Source of the DNA: Parastagonospora avenae f. sp. tritici 18332-5
Lineage: Eukaryota; Ascomycota; Dothideomycetes; Pleosporales; Phaeosphaeriaceae
Direction: 5' to 3'
Assembly (NCBI GenBank): GCA_022559985.1
Contig: JAFJTR010000216.1
Location: 1-11,849, forward strand
DNA: 11,849 nt
The notes under the pieces are model-generated. The model saw only the letters and a list, made by a program, of their open reading frames with translations. It did no database searches and was not told where the DNA came from. Shown here one piece after another: positions 1 to 8,991 of the stretch (the first letter of the stretch is position 1; each line of letters begins with the position of its first letter). The position numbers and the translations under genes were made by a program.

Positions 1-129
1 TAAATTTTAGAGCAATTGCAATACAGTAATATAAATAGACTAACTCTTAAAGGTGCTAAATAGAATAGCTTTTTGCAGGGGTGCGTGCTACAAAATACCC
101 GCATTCTGTATATTTCTGAACATAGTGTA
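1..129. other. Unassigned A+T-rich left edge
   Basis: No gene can be supported here. All three forward frames contain stops, and no reverse frame continues the minus-strand pseudogene further right. A GCAGGGGTG string near 76-84 resembles the polypurine tract that precedes the 3' LTR of copia-A (AAAGGGGTG), so this could be the 3' end of another degraded retroelement. No LTR partner is visible in the window to test that. Confidence 0.3.
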
Positions 130-155
130 AAATGGAACTAGCCCTCGTTCCATTT
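130..155. repeat. Perfect 9-bp inverted repeat (hairpin)
   Basis: AAATGGAAC (130-138) is followed by an 8-base spacer (TAGCCCTC) and its exact reverse complement GTTCCATTT (147-155). It lies just outside the tandem 57-bp repeats. It carries no run of T after the stem typical of a terminator, and its role is unknown. It may mark an old element end. Confidence 0.7.
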
Positions 156-163
156 AGAGCCCT

Positions 164-174
164 GGGTTAGGGTT
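164..174 (+). repeat. Short telomere-like tract GGGTTAGGGTT
   Basis: Nearly two units of the TTAGGG telomere repeat used by most filamentous fungi sit directly at the start of the first 57-bp repeat. A shorter GTTAGGG (3494-3500) sits at the matching place in the third copy. This fits a subtelomeric or telomere-linked origin but is too short to prove it. Confidence 0.5.
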
Positions 175-225
175 TCTCAGCCGATTAAACCCCCAAACAC
201 TTTAATCGTCTCACCCATTGATGAT
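169..225 (+). repeat. 57-bp hairpin repeat, copy A
   Basis: First of two head-to-tail copies. It differs from copy B by one transition (C here, T at 273 in copy B). It contains the stem CGATTAAA (182-189) and TTTAATCG (201-208) around an 11-base C-rich loop. A diverged third copy lies at 3497-3554. Confidence 0.9.
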
Positions 226-282
226 AGGGTTTCTCAGCCGATTAAACCCCCAAACACTTTAATCGTCTCACCTATTGATGAT
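226..282 (+). repeat. 57-bp hairpin repeat, copy B
   Basis: Second tandem copy, offset by exactly 57 bases from copy A, with the same stem at 239-246 and 258-265. The reverse-strand pseudogene reads into this copy and ends at a TGA within it (234-236). The repeat therefore overlaps the 3' end of that gene. Confidence 0.9.
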
Positions 283-3180
283 AGAATCTGCAAAAATGCA
301 TGCCACTCTATGCTAGCTAAACGCAATCTGATCCTCCTTGCCTCGACACTAAACATGGGCTCAGTGATGGGCCGCCCGTATATGCTGCCTGCTACGTGGC
401 TACTGTAGCCGGTCTGTATGTCGAATGGCTGGTCTTCGCCGTTAGACCCATCTCCTTCCTTATCGGCGTCTAAAAACGCCTTAACAGCTGCCCTGTTATG
501 GATATACTAGCGGTAAATCGCCTTAGTGCTATGTCTCCACCCTATGATGTTTAATTTGACGCCTATATGCTGTAATAACTTCTTTTGCATAGCATACTTA
601 ACCTAGTTAGCATTCCATATCTCTACGCTGCACAGTGGATCAGCAGCTAGCTCCTTGTCGACGCCCTCATCCCACACTTCTAGGCTCGCTGCTTAGCTGT
701 TGCTGCGAACCTAACTGCCCTTTCTCGCCCTTTTGTTTCTCTAGCTGCTCTCTTTGTTGCGTTCCCTCTTCCTCGTAGGTTTCTGCCAACTCTTCTCGGG
801 TCTGGGCTCCTATACATATGCGCTTACTTCTTCTGCCTTCCTATATACTGCCCTGTTCATCTAGTGCTAAAATAGATAGGCAAACTATAAATAATATACC
901 ACTAACTTACCCACCTCACGTGGTAAATACCTGTGGATCACCTTGCCTTTGCCCGTTTATCTAATGTTTTTATAGTACTTTGTCGTAACACGAACAGCAC
1001 TATCTTTAATGCTAATGCCCTGGCTGTCGCTATTAGCACTATTCTTGTACGTAACAGTCACTAATTCTGACCCATGTAGCGGGCCTCCTCCTGTCATGTG
1101 TACCAACGGTGCCAACTCCTGGCGGGCTCCCTTCATGGCTTGTCCATATATCTGTACGCGGCTCTCCACCCACACCACTCCTTCGCCCCTGGCCAACGCC
1201 GCCCGTGTCGCCTCGACGTCGATAAACTGGCTTCGTATTGCCTTTTTATTTTGCAATCGCTGCGCTAACTACTGCTTAGGCTCGTCCACGCTTATAGTAT
1301 GTTTGTTGCGCAGGTCTTCTATGAAACTCTACCTAACCTGCTGCTCAGCTGCATTGTCTACTAACTTCCCCTAGTCGATTGTCAGACACGCAGTCGTGTC
1401 TCTTGCTACTGACCCCTCGCTGTCTATCTGTAATAACATTAAGTTAGCTAAAATATACTGTCGCGCGCTAGCTATTATGCTGTAAATCATAGACCGCAAT
1501 TAGGGCATGCTAAACTAGATGTTGCTGTACAACAACGTATCGCCTACCTAATTAATTACACCCTCTGCATTAGTTATGAACTAGATCTTGAACCTAAACG
1601 CTCTTAGTCGCAATATAGAATTTATTAGCATTAGTTTGCTGTTGTACTCTATTAACGTTATAAATTAGTTAGCTATATCCTGCACAAACTCTAAATGCGG
1701 CGGTGCGATGTCTGCTGCGTCTTCTAAACCCCAGCCTTCTACTACTAGCTTGTTAATCTAATCTTGCTGCAACTGCGTTAACCGGTACAACACTAACATG
1801 CGCGATGTGCTAATAACGGCAGACTGCTTGGGCGTGTATACTAACGGGCTTAACTAACCGCTCTCTGCGCTAATCCCTAACACCGCTATGCTGCTAATTA
1901 ACGCGCTCGTGTACTCGTTATTGCCTAAAACGTGGTCTAACAATAATAACATAAACTGCAACATATAGCCTTCTAACGCGTCTTGTTGTTGCTTGTCTAG
2001 CCTTCTGTTATTGCTGCTAGTCTTAGACTCTGTTTTATTAAACTAATTATCTTCCTCGTCGTCGCATAATACAATCTCCTTAATCTTCTGCAACTACTTG
2101 TCCTGCCTGCCACTGATGTAGTATAGTGGCCTCCTGCCCTCTATCTCCTCATTGCTGTGGGGCTTGGCTACAGGCAATTCGTAGGTCCGCTAAATGTACG
2201 CAATGATTTCTACTCACGCGTTGCTGTATTTAATCATAGTGTTCTTAGTCTGCTGCGCGTTGAACGGCTTTTCGTTGGTCGTATTGCCAAACTCTCGTCA
2301 GTTAATGTACATTATAGCGGGCATACCGACTACACTTGCTTTGGAAGCCTGCTGTGCCCGCCATATAATCATGCGTACTGCCCAACATACCTTAAACAAC
2401 GCGCGCTCCTTGTGCGTAGGCTTTCTTGCTATCTTTAACAACTAATCACGCTTTAAACCCTTTAAATGCCGTGCCTATCCTGCTTAATTTAACTACTTAG
2501 TAAACTCGTATTAGTCAGTATCTAGCTTAATAGTGTTGTTCTTCTTCTTCTCTAACTCCTCTAACTAGGTGCTGGCTTAGGTTAACAACATCTCAATCGC
2601 TTAGGCTATATCTACGTTAGGGCTAGCCTGCGTGTGCTAGGCCTCTGCTGTATTGCTGACCTTGAACAACTAGCCTAATCTGCTGGTAGTATAGAACTTT
2701 TAGCATAGTATATTAGCTATCTATATAACGTGTATGTCTACTAACTAACTATGTTCTTTTTAATAATGCTCTTAAATCTATTTAATATTGCAGTTAATAT
2801 ATAGATATGATTAGCACTTTAGTCTATTATAGTACACGGGCAAATAGGGCAATGGCGCGGAAGTGGGACTGGGGTAAACTACTTGCTCTTCAGTCGTGGC
2901 CCATTGCTCCAACGATGCTTCCTTGTACACCGCGCTAATAATATCCTGTCGTGTCCTTACAACTAACTCCTAATGCTTAGTGTTTAAGTAGGTTTGCAAC
3001 TAGGATTTAATAATCCTTTGCTAATAGCTCTTGCATACTGCTATGCGCTGTGTTAGCAAATACTTAAAAATGCTATTGAACTGCTCTATAGTATTTAATC
3101 TATATGCTTAAAAATATCTACTAAGCCTTCTGCTACTTATACTTTGTAGTCTTCTAGCTTCCCTTTAGATGTAATTACAG
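234..3180 (-). pseudogene. Degraded zinc-finger/recombinase-like protein related to fungal telomere-linked helicase proteins
   Basis: One minus-strand frame runs without net indel for about 980 codons, broken by dozens of TAG/TAA codons, most explained as mutated CAG, CAA or TGG. The upper limit is approximate because no start codon survives. The order is: a broken zinc finger at 2973-3035 (VCKSY, later YLNTKH); a second at 2751-2816 (LKC, then EHY and KEHS), each with Cys-to-Tyr changes; an ARHLKGLKRD segment near 2470; LLLLDHVLGNNEY around 1920; TGGGPLHGSE at 1065-1097; HRYLPREVG at 912-938; GWRHSTKAIYR at 510-542; GYSSHVAGSIYGR at 372-410; and EWHAFLQ near 300. These segments match my recollection of the region N-terminal to RecQ in fungal telomere-linked helicases with DUF3505-type fingers. 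The helicase itself is absent; the frame ends at TGA (234-236) in repeat B. Family assignment is from memory; the recombinase reading is inference. Confidence 0.72.
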
Positions 3181-3262
3181 TAATTTTCTGTCTTCTTTGT
3201 ATCACATTATGTTAGGGCAACGTTCTGTTATTACGTCTATCAGACAGTCCTCCGAGCTCTAG

Positions 3263-3321
3263 GATGTGGTTGCGATACCCTAGCCCTGGTGTGCACAGCC
3301 TACCCTAACGAACACCACATC
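3263..3321. repeat. Imperfect inverted repeat upstream of the pseudogene
   Basis: GATGTGGT (3263-3270) is matched by ACCACATC (3314-3321), and a GTGCAC palindrome (3291-3296) lies close to the centre. Further pairing between the arms is partial. It could be a cruciform or a binding-site pair in the promoter of the minus-strand gene, or chance. Confidence 0.4.
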
Positions 3322-3449
3322 GCTAACACATTTCATCCTATATCTTACGACTTACTTAACAGATTATCTTAAAACCTAGTGCATTTAACGCAGCAGAGCT
3401 CATTGCACTAGACTGTGAGGTTGCAGCCAAATTGAAGCGTGTTCTGACC

Positions 3450-3483
3450 TTAATCCCACAGATCTAAGAGCGCAAGGGATTAA
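3450..3483. repeat. Inverted boxes TTAATCCC / GGGATTAA
   Basis: TTAATCCC (3450-3457) and GGGATTAA (3476-3483) form a perfect 8-bp inverted pair with an 18-base spacer. They use the same hexamers as the hairpin repeats at 169-282 and 3497-3554, but in the opposite order. They look like a degenerate extra unit of that repeat family. Confidence 0.5.
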
Positions 3484-3496
3484 CCTCTGAACAGTT

Positions 3497-3554
3497 AGGG
3501 TTTCTCAGGGGATTAACCCCCAAATCGACCTTAATCCTCTCACCCATGGACGAT
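3497..3554 (+). repeat. 57/58-bp hairpin repeat, copy C
   Basis: About four fifths of the bases match copies A and B in the same orientation, including AGGGTTTCTCAG at the start and TCTCACCCAT near the end. The stem here is GGATTAA (3510-3516) with TTAATCC (3531-3537). The outer C-G pair of copies A/B is replaced by G-C, which keeps pairing. Copia-B homology begins just to the right. Confidence 0.8.
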
Positions 3555-3555
3555 A

Positions 3556-3972
3556 GGCCAGAGCTGAGCTCGCTCTTACTCTAGCCCTACCTCACTTTAT
3601 ATTAAGAAGTCACACACACTAACTCTAACAATCCAAGAGCTGGAGGAAGAACAATGACTTGAGGGCAGGAAGGTTGCTACTATCAGCGCTGATCTCTATG
3701 CAGCTTTCTAAGCTAGCTTAAGCCACGACTATCTGCTAAGGTTTTCTTTCATCTTAGACTTAGGCATAACCTGTCACATCACCAACACACTACAACATAT
3801 ACACCACTTCAGGCCATCCACACAAGGAGACTTTATCTGGGCAGGAAACACAAAGGTGTAGGTAACAGGATATAGCTTAATCACCCTGCACTTAAGCAGC
3901 AAAGGACAGACAACAAGCATAACACTGCAGGACGTGGCCATCTGTCCTGATCTACTCTGCAACCTCGTCTCC
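3556..3972 (+). pseudogene. Copia-B, 5' fragment (end of Gag, protease)
   Basis: Forward frame (codon starts such as 3748, 3757) with few stops. From about 3600 it aligns residue by residue with the Gag-protease junction of copia-A: KKSHTLT here against KQSYTLT there, then FILDLG against FILNSG. The protease aspartate survives (codon 3757-3759), but the following Ser is Leu (TCA to TTA). The fragment ends at LCNLVS (3958-3972), exactly where copia-A has inserted. The same frame resumes after the insertion with FRLLRQ at 9214. The Gag body and the 5' LTR are missing, and the break coincides with the end of hairpin repeat C. The gene encoded the aspartic protease of a Ty1/copia polyprotein and is not functional now. 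Confidence 0.85.
3968..3972 (+). repeat. Target-site duplication TCTCC, left copy
   Basis: The five bases TCTCC directly before the 5' LTR are repeated exactly after the 3' LTR (9209-9213). Five base pairs is the usual duplication made by copia integrases. It places copia-A inside copia-B's protease reading frame. Confidence 0.92.
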
Positions 3973-4189
3973 TGTCAGATATGTCGCGTATTAGAGGACT
4001 AGTTGCTGTCAGATAGCTGGTGTTGGGTGTTATCATCTTCACAACTAGGAATAGTTAAGTAATACAAAGCTTAGGTGTAACACTATAAATAAAAACTAGA
4101 ACACGTAGCAGAAGACAAGAGCACAGCACAATTAATTAAGTTATTACACTTTAACCTAGGTCTATCTACTAAACCTATTTAATCTAACA
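3973..4189 (+). repeat. 5' LTR of copia-A (217 bp)
   Basis: Begins TGTCAGAT and ends ATCTAACA, the latter a mutated form of ATCTGACA seen in the 3' LTR, so the original ends were an 8-bp inverted repeat TGTCAGAT/ATCTGACA. It aligns without gaps to 8992-9208, with 18 transitions and no transversion. TGTCAGAT occurs again internally at 4007-4014. A TATAAATA at 4084-4091 looks like a TATA box, but the 3' LTR has TACAAACA there. Confidence 0.95.
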
Positions 4190-4203
4190 ATTAAGAGTCT
4201 TAC
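4190..4203 (+). promoter_or_regulatory. Putative primer-binding site (half-tRNA type)
   Basis: Starts at the first base after the 5' LTR: ATTAAGAGTCTTAC. Its reverse complement, GTAAGACTCTTAAT, reads as an anticodon arm with loop CTCTTAA (anticodon CTT), as in tRNA-Lys(CUU), rather than a tRNA 3' end. Priming from a tRNA 5' half cut in the anticodon loop is known for Drosophila copia and some relatives, where the primer is initiator tRNA-Met. The Lys assignment is inference. Confidence 0.5.
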
Positions 4204-4223
4204 TGCCCCTACGAAGCGAAATT

Positions 4224-7200
4224 ATAACGCACTAACACCTACAAGACCTGACAGTTACTCTGCAGGATTAAACTGACTACACCGGATAGATTGCGCAGCT
4301 GCAAGCGCGCTGCCTTGTGCATAATATATAGGATAAGATTAGCCTAGACTTAGTAGAGCTGTTGCTGAACAAACCGGTGCTAATAAGAGCACCTATAATT
4401 GCTAACTACACACTAGCAGCAAACGTGAACGTACTAATGCGACAGTCTAACCTGTCAACAACAGGATAGAAGGCACTTAAGGAAGACCTAGAGTACTATA
4501 AGATACTTATCAAACAATATAAAGGAGATCGCTACAAGTTTAAGAAGGAACAATTAAGCCTCTAACAAATCGTCGCGTTCATTCAGTTAACCGTCTCCCT
4601 GTATCTACTCTGAACGTGCTGCCTACTAAAGCAACCACTACGCTAGTAGATCACTAATCTAAAATTAACAGTTAGTGTTAACGAACAAATTAAGCAAGAA
4701 CGAGCCCGCAATTACTACTAAGCTTCCCTTAAGCTAATAAGGAGCGCGACAAATTAGGACACCTAGTTATCTAAATACGACTAAGCAGCAACTAAAGCAG
4801 AAACGTATAAGGTCGCTAAGTTAACACAAATTAACGCAATTATAAAAGACTTCCTGCATGCTGTAAACAAAGTCGCGCTAATATAGTCTATAAACTTTTA
4901 GAATAATAGTAGATTAATAGCTAGCATAACTAAGAAAGAGATAATAAAACGTTTCTGAGAACATATAGTTGCAAATCATCCTCTTAGAACAGGGAAACAC
5001 AAGGCTGCATACGCAGTTAATAACGCATTATTTCTCGCTAGTAGTGAATCTAACCAGAGCACTAAAGGGGACGCCTAACATGCTAAAAGCGCGCTATCTA
5101 AGAACCGGGGAAGACCTCGTCAACAACGACTAACTAGTAAGAACAATGCTGGGTTAAAGCGGCTATCAGAACATAAGCCTGCTAAAGCTGAAGGCACAAA
5201 ATGCCCTGCTTGCTCACAGCGCCACGGACTAAAGGATTGCTACTATTTAAATCCTAACCAAGCTCCGGACTGGTGGAAACCTAATAAAGCTATAACAGAG
5301 CTTATCAAATATAAACGTAAGCATAACACTGCGTTTCTAGGCATATTGCAAGGGCAAAGCCGACTGCGGTCTAATACGCCTACAGTGACGAAACAGTCCT
5401 ACACACTAACCTAAGAGACAATTAAGAGAGAATAACTTAAAGGCTAGCAAATCACGATCATCGCCGCTACCTTTATCGCCGCATCATTCCGCGCGTCCTT
5501 CAGCAACTATCCGCTTAAGTTCTTATTCATCCTTAACTCTGGCTCAACATGCTATATTATAAACGATCCTGATTGCATACGCAACTTCTAACTGCCTTTA
5601 TACAGAGACTTTATATAGGCTAGCAACACGAAGATATAGATTAAGGGATACAGCAGCATCGATCTGATCATGAGATGTCAGACAGGAGAAACAAACCTAG
5701 TACTGCATGACGTGGCCATCTGCCCTAATCTACACTGCAACCTAGTCTCCTTCTAACTACTTAGACAGATAGGAATTTAGTAGGAAATAAAAGGAGACCT
5801 AACTACACTAAGGTACTAAGATGGCATAATTATTAGGAACCTTAGCGAGATACACAGTTAATAGGTGATCGAACACAACGTGTTGCTAGAAGCTACATAC
5901 TACACGCATACGAACAACTCGCGAACGAAGCGATCCCTATAAAAGGCAACTGCACTGCTCTAGCACAAGCGACTCAGCTATCTAGGACTAGCAGCCATTA
6001 AGCACCTAGTCTAGCAAGCTGAAGGGGTGCGTGTAAAGAGAGTTACTACAGTCTAATGCGACTCATGCAGCAGAGCTAAATTACAACGACAAATCAGCCA
6101 AGCTCTACAAAACAATAACGAAGGACTAGGAGAGAGGCTAACTATTGATTTCCACTCTTACGAGACGAGTATAATAAAGGAGAAGAGCTAAATGCTGGTT
6201 GCAGACAAGTTCTTAGGACTGCAATAGGACCTCTACTTTACTAATAACAGGACAGCAAGCTCTATTATTAAGAAGCTATTAAACTTCTTCCTCTTTCTTA
6301 AAAATCATTACAACATTACAGTTAAGGTTATTAAGGCTAATAATAAGATCACGACAGTTAAATTACAAGTTAAGAGCTAGTTAGCATTAATAGGAGTCAT
6401 CGTTGAGCCTTTAGCACTAGATACCTAAGCTTAAAATAGTGGCGCTAAACGCTTAGAGGGAATAAACAAGGAGAAGTTACGCGCAATGCAACTCAATGCT
6501 AACTTACCCTAGGAACTATAGTTAGAAATCACAAGAGCGGGAGTGTACCTGTACAACTAAACACTAAACTACGCTAACAACTAGAAGACTCTATACAAGA
6601 TCTTCTTTATACACATTGCTTTTAACAACAGAATAGTAATATCACTTTAAAAACTAAACCTTACCTACCTTAAGGCATACAGGTGCAAAGCGTTTATAAT
6701 AAGCAGTGACACCTATAGAGGCATATTAAGACTTCAACGCCTTGACCCTAAAGCATAGATTAGATACCTTGTAGGATACTGATTATTAAACATCTACTGC
6801 ATCTAGATCCTATCGCTCAGTAAAGTTATCAGCACCCGCGATGTAGTATTTAACGAGCAAACTATCTTTAATAGCACAATTAAGGACCTTATAGATAACC
6901 TCATGCATAATACTCTTGAAGAGATAGCCACTTATGTAAGGACTATTAAACTGCCCACTCTAAGCATCAATCCGGAGACTGACTCGTTCTACGAGGATGA
7001 GCCTACCGAGGATTAAACAAATCCCCGGGACGAAGTAGACCCACTAGGCTACTATCAAGGCAGGAAGATCAGGGATCAATACCCAACTCCTCTATCTACA
7101 CCGCCACCAGCAGCACTGCTCGCAGGACTAATAGCCGGACACATAGATTCGATACCACACGGATCATCTACAAAAATGACACTATAAGGGTCATCTAAAA

Positions 7201-8984
7201 CTATCCCATAGGCAGCAGCCTTTATAGCAGGAGCTTAAGCCAGGAGAGTCAGGAAGTACAGAGGAGAAATAATGAACAAGGCTAAAATGCAAAGGATGCT
7301 TGCTAAAGGCTTAAAGCCCTATTACAGCCAGCTTCTACTTCTACTAACCTGCTAAACTAAGCTTAAGACTTATCTAATAGGGGAACTGTTTAAAGAAGCA
7401 GAGCAGGCCTACCTATAGAGTCACAAACAGATAAAATCTTAGAAAGAAGTACCCCTTAAATTAATTAAACTAACAGGCTAACAGATCTTAGACTGCATAT
7501 AGGTGTACACGTACAAACTTAATAAATATCACTAGTTTATTAAGTGTAAGGCACAACTAGTTGTCTGAGGCGATCAACAGCGAAACATTACATCGCAGGA
7601 CACATACGCTGCTACGTTAGCGAGCCGCTTGCTTAGGATGCTTATAGCTATTGCAGCTAAGCATGACCTTAAGCTTAAACAATACGACGTAACTAACGCG
7701 TTTGTTCATGCAACAATAGACTAAGAGATATACATGCAGATGCCCCAAGGCTACAAGAAGAAAGGGACGATCCTTCGAGTCTAGAAGGCACTATACGGTC
7801 TGCGCATTTCACTCCTGCTATAGCAGAAGGAGTTCACATCAACCCTCAAGGCTCTAGGCTTTACAACAGTCCTGCACGAGCTATGCTGTATAATTAAAGA
7901 CAGCATCATTATTTTCTTCTACGTGGATGATATTATCGTCGCGTACGATAAACAATATACTAAAGAAGCAGACTATGCAGTTAAGCTTCTCTAGGAAAAA
8001 TATACTATGACTGGGGGGCATGATCTCTAATAGTTCCTAGGCGTGGAGGTCATCTAACAACGAGACTAGCGCCTTATACATCTATCCCAGTCAGCGTATA
8101 TTAACAAGATACGCCGCCTTGCTAATCAAACTGACAGAAGGCACGACACCCTAATGGCACCTATCGAGATGAAGCCACGACACGATCTAGCTGCTCTATC
8201 TAAGATTAACTAATACTAACGAAAAATTAGATCTCTACTATTTGCCGCAGTGACTACGCGACCTAACATCGCTTTCGCTACATCACGACTTACTTAGTTC
8301 CTATTAAACCTAAGCACTAAACATTAAAACGCTGCTAACTGGGTTTTACTGTACCTTGCAGATACTAGATCTAGGGCGCTACAACTTGGAGGAGAAGACT
8401 ACCTCTAAGTAGCTAGTGACGCCTCCTTCGCTGACAACACGCTAGACAGGAAGAGTTTACAAGGCTACGCTATTAAGCTTTTTAGTGGACTTATTACATA
8501 GAGAGCAAGTAAGCAAGACACTGTCACTACATCAACGACAGAGGCAGAACTTCTTGCCCTGTCCCAAGTCGCTAAAGAAGCGATATTTACCTCACGACTA
8601 CTCTATAAGCTGAACATTAAGCTCCTATAATCTACAATTACTATTTAATGCAACAACGCCTAAACTATCTAGCTAGTTACTAAGGAGATATCTAAACTTT
8701 AGACTAAGCTTCGCCATGTTAACATTCACAACCACTAGCTTAGATAAGAGATTTCTACCGGCAAAATTGCAGTAGAGTACGTTTAATTAGCAGAAATAAT
8801 TGCTAACAGGTTCACTAAGGCCCTCCTAGTGAACAAATAGAACAGCTTCCTTTATTAGATTAGACTAGTAAAGGTAATCTATAAAGAGGTAGCAAATAAA
8901 GCGCTACTTAATAAGATTTAAGAGCAACTTAAAGGCCTTATACTTAATAACTAAGTGTCCTAGCTTGCACATCGTCTAAGCTAA
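4224..8984 (+). pseudogene. Copia-A gag-pol polyprotein, one frame, RIP-inactivated
   Basis: A single forward frame of about 1,587 codons without net indel, interrupted by many TAG/TAA codons. The start is inferred at an ATA (4224) that may have been ATG. Gag: a DYTG*IAQLQARC segment (4275 on) and a zinc knuckle C-X2-C-X3-H-X4-C at 5202-5240 (CPACSQRHGLKDC). Protease: FILNSG with the catalytic Asp changed to Asn (5535-5537). Integrase zinc finger: His 5964, second His now Tyr (5979), CDSC at 6057-6068. Integrase core: first Asp 6147, second Asp now Asn (6339), Glu now Lys (6447). Reverse transcriptase: YDVTNAFVHA near 7682 and FFYVDD at 7914-7931. RNase H: SDAS (Asp 8418), TTEAE near 8535, and CDN changed to CNN (8652). 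The protein would have copied element RNA into DNA and integrated it; this copy cannot. Confidence 0.93.
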
Positions 8985-8991
8985 AGGGGTG
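8983..8991 (+). promoter_or_regulatory. Polypurine tract of copia-A
   Basis: AAAGGGGTG lies directly before the TG that opens the 3' LTR. This is the usual place and composition of the RNase H-resistant primer for plus-strand DNA synthesis in LTR retrotransposons. Confidence 0.8.

Larger units (their letters stand above)
3241..3496. other. Non-coding stretch upstream of the minus-strand pseudogene
   Basis: The pseudogene frame meets TGA and TAG stops at about 3235-3243, so this stretch is probably its promoter or 5' flank. It holds an imperfect inverted repeat (3263-3321) and GATTAA/TTAATC boxes at 3450-3483 like those of the 57-bp repeats. No gene was recognised on either strand. Confidence 0.4.

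Noticed and set aside
169..282. CRISPR-like or satellite array
   Set aside because: Only two tandem units without spacers between them, in a eukaryotic context.
957..1256. Minus-strand open frame of 99 codons as a separate gene
   Set aside because: It is simply a stop-free stretch of the longer pseudogene, in the same frame as the segments on both sides.
1009..1374. Forward open frame of 121 codons
   Set aside because: It lies antisense to the best-preserved part of the minus-strand pseudogene, whose frame is supported by motifs; the forward protein shows nothing recognisable.
2157..2445. Two overlapping forward open frames
   Set aside because: Both are antisense to the pseudogene segment with the ARKPTHKERALF and RMIIWRAQQA stretches; no motif of their own.
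3774..3962. Minus-strand open frame of 62 codons
   Set aside because: Antisense shadow of the copia-B protease segment.
4190..4210. A tRNA gene fragment
   Set aside because: Only the complement of one anticodon arm is present, placed exactly after the LTR, so a primer-binding site is the better reading.
234..8984. A nuclear genetic code reading TAA/TAG as glutamine
   Set aside because: TAG also stands where Trp is expected, catalytic Asp and His residues are changed by the same transitions, and the non-coding LTRs show the same pattern. Mutation explains all of it.
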